A DNA stretch of 64,000 nucleotides from Hybos culiciformis. Taxonomy: Eukaryota > Arthropoda > Insecta > Diptera > Hybotidae. The stretch is from NCBI GenBank assembly GCA_964007475.1, contig OZ023274.1, forward strand, positions 85,889,936 to 85,953,935, read 5' to 3'. The notes under the pieces are model-generated. The model was not told the origin of the DNA. It was given only the letters and a program-made list of their open reading frames with translations, and searched no databases. Shown piece by piece: positions 58,201 to 63,502 of this stretch. The position numbers and the translations under genes were made by a program. How positions within the stretch are numbered: position 1 is the first letter of the stretch; each line of letters opens with the position of its first letter.

Positions 58201-58899
58201 CATTTACTAGATGTTGCTGTTGGTTTCAAAACTCTACGAACAATTTTACAATCCGTTACACATAATGGAAAACAATTGGTTTTGACGGTAATGTTACTGA
58301 CCATCATTGTATACATTTACACTGTTATTGCTTTCAACTTTTTCCGTAAATTCTACGTTCAAGAAGAAGACGACGAAGTCGATAAAAAATGTCATGATAT
58401 GGGGACATGCTTTATTTTCCACTTATATAAAGGTGTTAGAGCTGGTGGAGGTATAGGTGACGAAATCGGTGATCCTGTAGGTGATGAATATGAAACATAC
58501 CGCATTATTTTCGATATAACATTTTTCTTTTTTGTTATTGTTATCTTATTGGCCATCATTCAAGGTTTGATCATTGACGCATTTGGTGAATTGCGTGATC
58601 AACTTGAAAGCGTTAAAGACAATATGGAATCAACGTGCTTCATATGCGGTATAACCAAAGACTATCTGGATAAAGTTCCACATGGGTTTGATACTCATGT
58701 TATTCAAGAGCACAATTTAGCAAATTATATGTTCTTTATGATGCATTTGATTAACAAACCTGATACAGAATATACGGGTCAAGAAACTTATGTTTGGAAT
58801 ATGTATCAGCAGAGAAGTTGGGACTTTTTCCCTGTGGGTGATTGTTTCCGTAAACAATATGAAGAAGAATTAGGTTTAGGAGGTGGTGGAGGCGGTTAA
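25061..58899 (+). CDS. RyR: Ryanodine receptor gene, nearly complete coding region (spliced)
   Basis: This is the whole RyR coding region visible here, as 32 joined exons with one member of each alternative pair. RyR is a homotetrameric Ca2+-release channel of the endo/sarcoplasmic reticulum, needed for excitation-contraction coupling. Every junction is GT-AG and phase-consistent, and the exons total 15,303 nt (5,100 codons plus stop), the usual insect RyR size less a short N-terminal exon. The domain order is complete: N-terminal IP3R/RyR, MIR, RIH, SPRY1, RyR repeats 1-2, SPRY2, SPRY3, RIH, RyR repeats 3-4, calmodulin site, RIH-associated, EF-hands, pore. No start codon is assigned because the first visible exon opens in frame with Glu-Asp after an acceptor. 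The only uncertain junction is the acceptor of exon 17. No frameshift or stop was seen, so the gene looks intact. Confidence 0.97.
25265..30192 (+). other. RyR intron 2 (4.9 kb)
   Basis: This is the largest intron inside the visible gene. It contains A/T homopolymers and a decayed SINE copy near 28621-28700 followed by an A-rich tract. I see no alternative exon in it. Confidence 0.85.
28621..28700 (+). repeat. Decayed tRNA-derived SINE copy
   Basis: It resembles the SINE pair near 20300: ATAATTTCAATACTATAGCT at the start, a degenerate B box (GGTTCGATACTC) and the tail CTTAAGAAAAATAAAAATAG. A roughly 100-bp A-rich tract follows, consistent with an expanded SINE tail. Confidence 0.55.
30193..30270 (+). 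CDS. RyR: RyR exon 3: N-terminal beta-trefoil
   Basis: Residues 69-94, [20 protein letters not shown] then HHNSDM. It continues the IP3R/RyR N-terminal domain that forms the ring around the channel's four-fold axis. Acceptor CTGACAG, donor ATG|GTAAAA, phase 0 at both ends; 78 nt, so skipping would keep frame. Confidence 0.96.
30332..30720 (+). CDS. RyR: RyR exon 4: N-terminal domain into MIR
   Basis: Residues 95-224. Conserved blocks are [40 protein letters not shown] and the MIR-domain start with [20 protein letters not shown]. In vertebrate RyRs this N-terminal region is a hot spot for disease mutations. Only 61 bp separate it from exon 3. Donor AAA|GTAAAA; the exon ends after two bases of an Asn codon. 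Confidence 0.97.
30783..30957 (+). CDS. RyR: RyR exon 5: MIR domain
   Basis: Residues 224-282. It contains [38 protein letters not shown] and [16 protein letters not shown], the repeated MIR beta-trefoil pattern. The first base completes Asn from exon 4. Donor TTG|GTAATT, phase 0. Confidence 0.96.
31020..31369 (+). CDS. RyR: RyR exon 6: MIR domain into first RIH domain
   Basis: Residues 283-399. Blocks include [40 protein letters not shown] (end of MIR) and [17 protein letters not shown], which begins the helical RIH solenoid. It ends with two bases of a codon at donor ACA|GTAAGA. Confidence 0.97.
31429..31553 (+). CDS. RyR: RyR exon 7: first RIH domain
   Basis: Residues 399-441, [20 protein letters not shown] then [20 protein letters not shown], part of the RIH helical solenoid. 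Acceptor TTTCTAG, donor ATGG|GTAAGA. The exon starts in phase 2 and ends in phase 1. Confidence 0.95.
31832..32537 (+). CDS. RyR: RyR exon 8: RIH domain and start of SPRY1
   Basis: Residues 441-676. The RIH core includes [40 protein letters not shown] and [24 protein letters not shown]1 begins near residue 632 ([15 protein letters not shown], then YLKWYFEIT and [10 protein letters not shown]). SPRY domains are beta-sandwich protein-interaction modules in the cytosolic assembly. Donor GCGG|GTATAA, phase 2. Confidence 0.98.
32599..33919 (+). CDS. RyR: RyR exon 9: SPRY1, RyR repeats 1 and 2, start of SPRY2
   Basis: Residues 676-1116. It finishes SPRY1 ([42 protein letters not shown]). Two RyR repeats follow, near 837-925 ([20 protein letters not shown]) and 950-1043 ([20 protein letters not shown]). 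It ends in SPRY2 ([27 protein letters not shown]). The paired repeats each show the Glu-Asn-x-His-x-x-Trp-Ala core. Donor AAT|GTAAGT, phase 0, leads into a choice of two alternative exons. Confidence 0.98.
34077..34176 (+). CDS. RyR: RyR exon 10a: mutually exclusive exon, SPRY2
   Basis: Residues 1117-1150, [20 protein letters not shown] then [13 protein letters not shown]. It is 100 nt, phase 0 in and phase 1 out, the same as exon 10b at 34643. Both encode the SPRY2 strand ending in GD(I)xG-x-F-x-D and T-I-S; 14 of 34 residues agree. Joined to exon 11 it reads [13 protein letters not shown], matching the vertebrate block HTMMFTLNGE. Acceptor ACATACAG, strong donor GTAAGA. Use of 10a or 10b is likely regulated by tissue or stage. 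Confidence 0.94.
34643..34742 (+). CDS. RyR: RyR exon 10b: mutually exclusive exon, SPRY2
   Basis: Alternative to exon 10a: [20 protein letters not shown] then [13 protein letters not shown]. It is also 100 nt with the same phases. It sits 466 bp downstream of 10a and 1.5 kb before exon 11. The segment SFGKQ resembles the vertebrate SPRY2 GRSWQ-type segment more than 10a does, so 10b may be the ancestral form; that is inference. Acceptor TTTATAG, strong donor GTAAGA. Confidence 0.94.
34743..36245 (+). other. RyR intron 10 (1.5 kb)
   Basis: No third copy of the SPRY2 exon and no mobile element was recognised. It lies next to the mutually exclusive pair and may hold splicing control sequences, but I cannot identify any. 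Confidence 0.7.
36246..36352 (+). CDS. RyR: RyR exon 11: SPRY2
   Basis: Residues 1150-1185, [20 protein letters not shown] then [15 protein letters not shown]. It continues SPRY2 after either alternative exon; the first two bases complete Ser with the last base of 10a or 10b. Acceptor TTCAAG is purine-rich at -3 but gives the only conserved frame. Donor GGA|GTAAGT, phase 0. Confidence 0.95.
36497..36594 (+). CDS. RyR: RyR exon 12: end of SPRY2
   Basis: Residues 1186-1218, [20 protein letters not shown] then [13 protein letters not shown], matching the conserved [15 protein letters not shown] block that closes SPRY2. Acceptor TGCTAG, donor TGT|GTAAGT, phase 2. Confidence 0.96.
36684..36908 (+). 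CDS. RyR: RyR exon 13: SPRY2-SPRY3 linker
   Basis: Residues 1218-1293. Blocks are [40 protein letters not shown] and [16 protein letters not shown]. This is the known linker between SPRY2 and SPRY3. Donor CGA|GTAAGA, phase 2. Confidence 0.95.
37055..37524 (+). CDS. RyR: RyR exon 14: basic linker
   Basis: Residues 1293-1450. It begins [20 protein letters not shown] and carries [40 protein letters not shown], and [25 protein letters not shown] and KRSTS fit basophilic kinase sites (R/K-x-x-S or R-x-S), so phosphorylation here is plausible but inferred. The basic, Ser-rich character is typical of a flexible linker. Donor GTTG|GTAAGT, phase 1. Confidence 0.95.
37525..38818 (+). other. RyR intron 14 (1.3 kb)
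   Basis: I see no exon, repeat family or gene. An 80-codon open frame near 38418 has neither suitable splice sites nor RyR similarity and is taken as noise. Confidence 0.75.
38819..38880 (+). CDS. RyR: RyR exon 15: small linker exon
   Basis: Residues 1450-1470, [20 protein letters not shown] then T. It is 62 nt, too short to stand out as an open frame, and was located by the phase requirement between exons 14 and 16. Acceptor TTCACAG, donor ACC|GTAAGG, phase 0. Only 80 bp separate it from exon 16. Confidence 0.9.
38961..40126 (+). CDS. RyR: RyR exon 16: SPRY3 and following helices
   Basis: Residues 1471-1859. After a Pro-rich start ([12 protein letters not shown]) comes SPRY3, about 1500-1660: [80 protein letters not shown]. 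Helical sequence follows ([20 protein letters not shown]). It ends LKMTEIA at donor ATAGC|GTAAGT, phase 2. Confidence 0.97.
40777..41292. mobile_element. hAT-type MITE with GACTCC arrays and 8-bp target duplication
   Basis: The 516-bp element begins CAGGGCTGTGGAGTCGG. Its right end, reverse-complemented, reads CAGGGCTGCGGAGTCGG, 16 of 17 identical. The perfect 8-bp duplication GTTTGAAC flanks it (40769-40776 and 41293-41300), diagnostic of hAT insertion. Inside are arrays of the hexamer GACTCC or its complement near both ends and near 41155-41270. Repeating Thr-Pro and Gly-Val open frames here are by-products of the hexamer. No transposase. Confidence 0.92.
41499..42167. mobile_element. Probable hAT-type MITE
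   Basis: About 669 bp. The left end is CAGGCATGTCAAACT and the right end, reverse-complemented, is CAGGCGTGTCAAACT, 14 of 15 identical, of the hAT-like CAG-xx-TG-x-CAAACT type. Flanks (AACTCTAC left, TTGTACAT right) do not give a clean 8-bp duplication, so the call rests on the inverted repeats. It lies about 200 bp from the element ending at 41292. No transposase. Confidence 0.7.
42650..42802 (+). CDS. RyR: RyR exon 17: start of the central helical domain (acceptor uncertain)
   Basis: Residues 1859-1910: [50 protein letters not shown]. The 3' end and body are secure. Exon 16 ends in phase 2, so an acceptor at CTTCCAG (start 42650) or at TTCCAAG (start 42641, three extra residues) keeps frame. 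The tempting ATGTAG acceptor (start 42622) gives a stop after ten codons unless an unseen microexon changes the phase. I chose 42650. Donor CTT|GTAAGT. Confidence 0.85.
43179..43294 (+). CDS. RyR: RyR exon 18
   Basis: Residues 1910-1949: [20 protein letters not shown] then [18 protein letters not shown], the conserved helical stretch before the [10 protein letters not shown] block. Acceptor ATTTTAAG; donor AAAG|GTACAA, phase 1. It is short and lacks its own long open frame. Confidence 0.93.
43371..45637 (+). CDS. RyR: RyR exon 19: central helical solenoid with second RIH domain
   Basis: Residues 1949-2704; at 2,267 nt it is the second largest exon. It starts [20 protein letters not shown] and includes [15 protein letters not shown], an acidic stretch ([24 protein letters not shown], near 43855-43915), and RIH-type helices ([40 protein letters not shown]). 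Later blocks are [20 protein letters not shown] and [20 protein letters not shown]. The central solenoid passes cytosolic signals to the pore. Donor AGA|GTAAGT, phase 0. Confidence 0.98.
45879..46358 (+). CDS. RyR: RyR exon 20: solenoid and RyR repeat 3
   Basis: Residues 2705-2864. It opens [14 protein letters not shown] and continues [20 protein letters not shown] and [20 protein letters not shown]. RyR repeat 3 starts near residue 2799 ([15 protein letters not shown]) with core [20 protein letters not shown]. In vertebrates repeats 3-4 hold the main PKA/CaMKII phosphorylation hot spot. Donor TAT|GTAATT, phase 0. Confidence 0.97.
46421..46558 (+). CDS. RyR: RyR exon 21: end of repeat 3 and phosphorylation-loop region
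   Basis: Residues 2865-2910: [54 protein letters not shown] between repeats 3 and 4 has the R-x-S and R-R-x-S basophilic kinase pattern at the place where vertebrate RyRs carry their regulatory phosphoserine; a functional match is inferred. 138 nt, phase 0 at both ends, so it could be skipped in frame. Confidence 0.95.
46559..47204 (+). other. RyR intron 21 (0.65 kb)
   Basis: No gene or mobile element. Family knowledge suggests some insects carry optional exons between repeats 3 and 4, but I see no conserved open segment with good splice sites here. Confidence 0.7.
47205..47491 (+). CDS. RyR: RyR exon 22: RyR repeat 4
   Basis: Residues 2911-3006. It begins [20 protein letters not shown] and carries the repeat core [17 protein letters not shown], then [20 protein letters not shown] and [13 protein letters not shown]. 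The acceptor GTGCAG at 47204 is the in-frame phase-0 choice; CTAAAG six bases upstream would break the frame. Donor CAA|GTAGGT is slightly off consensus, phase 2. Confidence 0.95.
47935..48608 (+). CDS. RyR: RyR exon 23: helical solenoid
   Basis: Residues 3006-3231. After a Gly/Thr-rich start ([18 protein letters not shown]) come [60 protein letters not shown] and [16 protein letters not shown] sequence. The vertebrate equivalent is part of the bridging solenoid. Acceptor TTTACAG, donor TTAC|GTAAGT, phase 1. The open frame beyond the donor is intronic. Confidence 0.96.
48790..48908 (+). CDS. RyR: RyR exon 24: helical solenoid
   Basis: Residues 3231-3270: [39 protein letters not shown]. The RHKP end joins the next exon's [20 protein letters not shown]. 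Acceptor TTTTTTAG, donor CCG|GTAAAT, phase 0. Confidence 0.95.
48971..50275 (+). CDS. RyR: RyR exon 25: solenoid with Lys-rich segment
   Basis: Residues 3271-3705. Blocks: [60 protein letters not shown], then the Lys-rich [20 protein letters not shown] and [20 protein letters not shown], matching the vertebrate segment ahead of the calmodulin site. It ends [11 protein letters not shown] at donor ATG|GTAAGG, phase 0, feeding either exon 26a or 26b. Confidence 0.97.
50276..50912 (+). other. RyR intron 25 (0.64 kb), upstream of the second alternative pair
   Basis: No gene. Around 50587-50655 the motif CGGCTCTTACC or CAGCTCTTA recurs three times (50591, 50609, 50655) within about 70 bp. Lying just before an alternative exon pair, these could be splicing-control motifs; that is speculative. 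Confidence 0.5.
50913..51025 (+). CDS. RyR: RyR exon 26a: calmodulin-binding segment, version with Phe anchor
   Basis: Residues 3706-3743: [38 protein letters not shown]. It aligns with the mammalian RyR1 calmodulin site (about 3614-3643), keeping the basic QRKRAV, the reactive Cys (RyR1 C3635) and the following Phe. At the RyR1 W3620 position it has Tyr. Acceptor CACTTTAG; weak donor AAG|GTTTTA. 113 nt, phase 0 in and phase 2 out. Mutually exclusive with 51211-51320. Confidence 0.95.
51211..51320 (+). CDS. RyR: RyR exon 26b: alternative calmodulin-binding segment, version with Trp anchor
   Basis: It encodes [20 protein letters not shown] then [17 protein letters not shown]: 110 nt, phase 0 in and phase 2 out, like exon 26a, and joined to exon 27 it reads straight into HRACNIF. 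Counting back from the shared Cys, its Trp falls exactly 15 residues upstream, as in mammalian RyR1 (W3620 and C3635); the residue after Cys is Leu instead of Phe. Acceptor CACTAATAAG, weak donor CAG|GTTATT. No stop, and codon use is like the neighbours. The phase match and homology make a real alternative exon much more likely than intron noise. Confidence 0.87.
51619..51958 (+). CDS. RyR: RyR exon 27: acidic stretch after the calmodulin site
   Basis: Residues 3743-3856: [80 protein letters not shown] and [17 protein letters not shown] and the MAYA-type block match vertebrate RyR. The Glu/Gly-rich tail is a flexible acidic loop. Acceptor AATTATAG after an A-run with almost no pyrimidine tract; donor CAT|GTAAGC, phase 0. 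Confidence 0.96.
51959..52719 (+). other. RyR intron 27 (0.76 kb)
   Basis: No gene or repeat family recognised. Confidence 0.75.
52720..53020 (+). CDS. RyR: RyR exon 28: core solenoid
   Basis: Residues 3857-3957: [76 protein letters not shown]. This is one of the most conserved RyR segments, the core solenoid near the channel's Ca2+ activation site. Acceptor CGTTTAG; donor AAG|GTTAGA is off consensus, phase 1. Confidence 0.97.
53021..54791 (+). other. RyR intron 28 (1.8 kb)
   Basis: I see no exon, gene or mobile element. In mammals a short alternatively spliced segment lies near here, but no equivalent is visible. Confidence 0.7.
54792..54902 (+). CDS. RyR: RyR exon 29: RIH-associated domain
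   Basis: Residues 3957-3994: [20 protein letters not shown] then [16 protein letters not shown], opening the RIH-associated domain (LFRFLQLLCEGHN in vertebrates). Acceptor CTAATAG with a mixed tract, donor TTAG|GTAAGA, phase 1. It is 111 nt and too short to form its own open-frame signal. Confidence 0.94.
55282..55409 (+). CDS. RyR: RyR exon 30: RIH-associated domain
   Basis: Residues 3994-4036: [20 protein letters not shown] then [22 protein letters not shown], nearly invariant between insects and vertebrates. Acceptor TTCTTTAG, donor AAG|GTTTGA (weak), phase 0. Confidence 0.96.
55495..55786 (+). CDS. RyR: RyR exon 31: RIH-associated domain and core solenoid
   Basis: Residues 4037-4134: [73 protein letters not shown]. 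It matches the vertebrate [20 protein letters not shown] block. The core solenoid supplies acidic residues to the activating Ca2+ site. Donor AATG|GTAAGA, phase 1. Confidence 0.97.
55934..56135 (+). CDS. RyR: RyR exon 32: core solenoid and first EF-hand
   Basis: Residues 4134-4201: [40 protein letters not shown], then the EF-hand-like loop [12 protein letters not shown] and [12 protein letters not shown]. The loop has Asp at position 1 and Gly at 6, but Asp rather than Glu at 12, so affinity is hard to predict. Donor AAT|GTAAGA, phase 2. Confidence 0.97.
56199..58899 (+). CDS. RyR: RyR exon 33: second EF-hand, membrane domain, pore and C-terminus
   Basis: Residues 4201-5100 in one uninterrupted exon. 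In order: second EF-hand ([18 protein letters not shown]), core solenoid end ([20 protein letters not shown]), [11 protein letters not shown], an auxiliary helix ([14 protein letters not shown]), an acidic/Pro cytosolic loop, S1 ([18 protein letters not shown]), a Gly/Ser/Glu-rich loop, S2 ([20 protein letters not shown]), S3 ([16 protein letters not shown]), S4 with the S4-S5 linker ([11 protein letters not shown]), S5 ([19 protein letters not shown]), the pore filter GGGIGDE (58444-58464), S6 ([20 protein letters not shown]) and the Cys/His zinc site (CFICG, then HGFDTH). The tail is GLGGGGGG then TAA. Confidence 0.99.
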
Positions 58900-59138
58900 A
58901 ATTTAAGATGATACTTATCATTTGAAAAAAAAAAAAAGCTAAATTGACTGCAAAATTGATCTCATAATCAAAAAGTTGAGACAAAAAATATATTTTATAA
59001 GTATTAAAGATTCAATTTTTAGACCTCAGTTGTTATGAGAAATAATTTTGCAATCGAAAATTTCAAAATTTTTTGTTACATTTAAAATTTAGTTAAATTT
59101 TTTTTTTGTTTGTAATGTTAATTTATTGTTTGTTTTAA

Positions 59139-59144
59139 AATAAA
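59139..59144 (+). promoter_or_regulatory. Candidate polyadenylation signal AATAAA (proximal)
   Basis: AATAAA lies 240 bp after the RyR stop codon. AT-rich sequence produces chance matches, so this is a candidate only. Confidence 0.4.
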
Positions 59145-59196
59145 ATATTTATTTAATATAATTTATTTATTATTTTTTTTAATTTATTTTAATACA

Positions 59197-59202
59197 AATA
59201 AA
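59197..59202 (+). promoter_or_regulatory. Candidate polyadenylation signal AATAAA (distal)
   Basis: A second AATAAA about 300 bp after the RyR stop. Choosing between this and the proximal one needs transcript 3' ends. Confidence 0.45.
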
Positions 59203-62200
59203 GCATAAAAGTATAGAGAAAATATTACATCCGACTCAATTTAATTTCCAAATAAAAATATAAAAAATTCGACGAAAAAAATCGAAAGATAAATTTAATA
59301 TAAAAAATGATGCGTTTAATTTGAATATCAAGCAACAAGAATTGAACAATAAAAAAATCAAGATTCCTGAAAATTTATTATTACTATTCATTCATATTGC
59401 ATCTATATTTAAAATTTTTAATTTGAAAGCGCGATATGCATGAGTTAATGCCTATATACGCACGAATTTTAAAATGTTATATGCACATTATAAATTTTAA
59501 CTTAAAAATAAAGTATTTTATTGTGTGACAGACATTTAGACTATATCGACTGCATACTAACTAATTATATATGTAAATAATTTCATTTCAATTTGCATTA
59601 AAAAATAAACTTCTCTTCAATAGTCATGCAATTCATAAAATGTACCACATTACTAATATTAGTATGTAAAAGACAAATCATATTTTTTTCTGTAATGTTT
59701 ATAATTCAGGAATTCAAGACTCAAATTGTAAAATATTCGGATTTGAGAGTGGTGTCATTATTAAAATGCACTGCATTTACTTAAGAAATGTTTGACAAAA
59801 AAAATAATATTTATATATGTACTCATTGTACAAAAGTTATAGTTTTATCAAAAAGCTTACGATTTTATCAAATTTACCCAAGTCTGCACCGCGGTTTATA
59901 ACAATAATTTTTTTTTTAATAATAACTTTTTTCAACAGATAACTAGATAATAATAATAAAAGATAATGTTTATAATATAAAAATGAAAGGTGATTTGAAA
60001 GAGATCTACATAAATGTGGATCAAGTATCTAAGTTATTGATGATTAAATCTAAAATAGATTGGATAGGACGAGAGAAATATTAAAGGTTATCCATTCAAG
60101 AAGCTCTAGTTATTTTTAACTAAGGGATTAACATGAGGTTTATTTTTTATGTAAACAAACATAATGTTAACAGAAAACGACACTTGTTTTTATCGCACTT
60201 GTGGAATCTTTTTACTAAAAGAAATTTTTCAGAAACAGAAAATTGCAGAACAATTAATTGATTACTAAAGTTAACTTATTTATTTCTAATAAAAAAACGT
60301 AGGAATAGATATAAAAAAAATTCAATATTTAATTTATATGTATTAACTTTTATAACTCTCTTTTGTAAAAAGTTTAATTAAAACTATTTTAAGAAATACA
60401 TTTTTTTTATTCTCGTATACATATTTTATAGGAATATCTAAATTATTTATTTCTGTAAAAATCGTCAGAGAAAATATTAATAAATTTTTTGGGTACAATA
60501 GAACAAAAATAGTGCATTTTTTCGATCAGCCTCTGAAACTGAATTTCATAATCTAAAGTTAGAACACATAATCATTGCCAAACCGGACAATCAGTAATTT
60601 TTGGACTTTTTTTTCTATTCTTAAATAGTCGGTGTTGTGGCACGGAACCCTTCAAATATTATACATTCATAACTCTTAGGCTGATCTTAATTAAAATACT
60701 GTTCTAAAAACATTGCTATATGTATGAAAATATTTCCCCATACATACAAACTTAATTAATTTGTGAACCAATTAATATTTTGGGTTCACAATATTAATTT
60801 AAGTACATAATAATTATGTATGTATGTTATATAAATATTATATTAAAATTAGAACTTCAACGAAAATTTCAGGAACATTTAATATTAGTAGAAACATGAT
60901 TTATTGGTAAATATTAAGCATTATTAATTGTGACAACTAATTAAAAGTTATTATATTTTTCTTCTTTGTATTTTTTTAACATATATAAATACAAAAAAAA
61001 AAAACATTTTTAGGGAAATTTTATAAAAACATAAAATGAAATATAAAAATTTTTATCATAGAAAAATACAAAATATTTTTAAAATTAGTAAAAAAATTTA
61101 TTTCGCACTAAAATTTCAAATATTTACAATAAAATGCACCAAAAATTTTATATAACTATTCAACTAATTTAATGAATTTAATAGTCAAGTTTTTTATTAT
61201 ATTAAAATAAAATAAAAAAAAATTAATAAAATAACAAAATAAATTAATTTTGAAAATTATTGCAAACTAATAATGAATAGCAATTATATTTAAAAAATAT
61301 CATATGGTATCAAATTTACATTACACACTAAAGTTTCTTCTTCAAAAAAAAAACATCTTAAAAAACAGACTGTTAGAATGCATTTAATTCTGAAAACTTT
61401 TTTATTAATAAAATCTTTCAAGTTCGATAAATAATATAATGAAGAAAATAAACATGGAAGTTGTTCGTATCATCTATTTTTCAATATTTTTATTTGGGAA
61501 ATCTCTGTCCAGTTTCAGAGTGTGGAACGAAAGAATGGTTTAAAATAAAATAAATATTACACAAGAGAGATATAAGTGCGATCAGTTTATAACTTTTGAG
61601 TGCCTTGGCTTAAAATTTACTTACTCAAACTAAGTTAATAAAAAAAAATGAAAAATTTATTCAAGAAAATCCTTTTCTCAAAATTTATTAGGTAGGTACA
61701 ACATTTTAAAAATACTTTCTAATTCTAAAAATTTTTAAATGTTGGGTTACTGAGGTCTTTCAAATTTTGGTATTCAAAACAATAATTCTATGTTGAACAA
61801 CTAAAGTGAAACTCCTTCTAAAACTTCAACTTTAACATCTATTATTAAACTTTAGTTACAACTAAGTTAAAAGAAATTAACGCAAAAATTTTAGAGAAAT
61901 CAATTTTTTATCTTCTATTTTAGATGAAAAAATGTTTTTTTAAACAATCGCTTTTAACATTTAATTTAAAAATTAAAGTTATCAAATAAAATTAATTAAA
62001 AGTAAAATCAAGAAAAAAAATTTTTTAAATAAGATAATATAGCTTCAAACAAAAGCTTTTAAAGGACTTTGCGAAATTTTTATTTTAGAAATTTATAAAT
62101 TTAAAAAAAAAGTATAATTAGATATTTTCGTAACCTTAGATTAGTAATTTATATAAAATTTTCGAGTCCTTTTCTATTTTCCTCCGTCCTTTGAAATTTG

Positions 62201-63502
62201 AAAAATAAAAATACCTAATTTATTTTGTTGTTTACTACAAAAAAAAAATATCAGAAAATTGTATAAGAATAAGATGATTTAAATATTTAGATACTAAAAT
62301 TATTAAATTTTTACAATTGAAAATTTGACTTCTTAAGTCCCAATCTTATTTGGTCTAAAATTAAATATTTAACTTATTTATTTTTCTTTTATAAATATCA
62401 AGTTTGTCATTACAAAAAGAAATTAAAATCTTTTCTCCTCTAAAGCTGAGCTTACAAATGACAATTATTAATATTATTAATTTAATTTGTACCTTCAAAT
62501 CTGAATTAATAAAATTTTATATTTTTTAATTGTTATCTGAGCTTAAGAACTTTTATGTAAATAAAAAATAATTGATGCAGCAAATAAAATAAATCATAAT
62601 ATAATCATGATTATTCAGATTAATGAGAAATTGTTAAAAATTTTAGAAAAAAAATTAAAATATTGTGAATTAAATGTTATTTTTCACTTATTAAATTTTT
62701 TTTAAATAATCTACGAAGCATACGTTTTTATATGAACAGTGAAAAAAATTAAAGTTATAAATATCTCGAAAGACCAAAAAAATTTCACTGAAACTTTTTT
62801 TGTATTCAATTACCTCTTGTACAAGTATAAATTTAAAAAACCGAAATTATCTAAAAAAAAAAAAATATATAATTTTAATTTTATCTCATAAAATATAAAA
62901 ATTCTATTTCAAATTTAAAATTTTAAAATTACAAACTATATCTATTATAAAATTTGTTGAAATTTTTTTTAAATAATATCAATTGTTATAAATTTGCAAA
63001 TCATTTATTTTCCTTTCGTACAAAAAACAAAATAAATGGAATAAAATTTTATTATCTTTAGTAAAGAAAAAATCGTTTTACTTAAATCTTAACCACATTT
63101 AACATCCTTAAAATTCTAATTTACAGGTTGCGTTATAATCATTAAAAATATGAAATTAGTTTTTCAGAATAATATGAAGATTTGAATATTATTGCTTATT
63201 TTGAAAATTTTAATTAAATCGCATCTTTATTTTTAATTTACTTGATTGACGATTCTTATAGTCTTCGGCCAAATAAATAAGATTATTGGTTTATTAATTT
63301 CAGTAGCTAATTCAAGCATAAACATTAAATGCTGACTATAATTTTAAATATGGTCAATCTGTTTCTTCATATATTGTTACACATTGTTGTTCACTATTGA
63401 AGTCAAGAGTTTAGAAATACATATATTATTATATAAAAAAAATCTCCTATCAGCCTTATTATTTTTATTGAAAAAATGTTTTTTCTACAAATTAATTTAT
63501 TG
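59203..63502. other. Intergenic stretch between two convergent genes
   Basis: No coding sequence, RNA gene or repeat family is recognised. It is very AT-rich with scattered homopolymers. It should contain the 3' UTR of the zinc-finger gene at its right end; several TTTATT motifs (AATAAA on the - strand), for example 63464-63469, could serve as that gene's signal. Confidence 0.65.

Larger units (their letters stand above)
58900..59202 (+). other. RyR: RyR 3' UTR (putative)
   Basis: This sequence runs from the stop codon to the strongest AATAAA. The true cleavage site is unknown and longer UTR forms are possible. Confidence 0.6.

Noticed and set aside
58291..58293. Met in S5 (LTVM) as a natural change at the diamide residue G4946
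   Set aside because: Counting from the filter shows that this column is rabbit RyR1 G4842, not G4819; the G4946 equivalent lies 23 residues earlier and is Gly.
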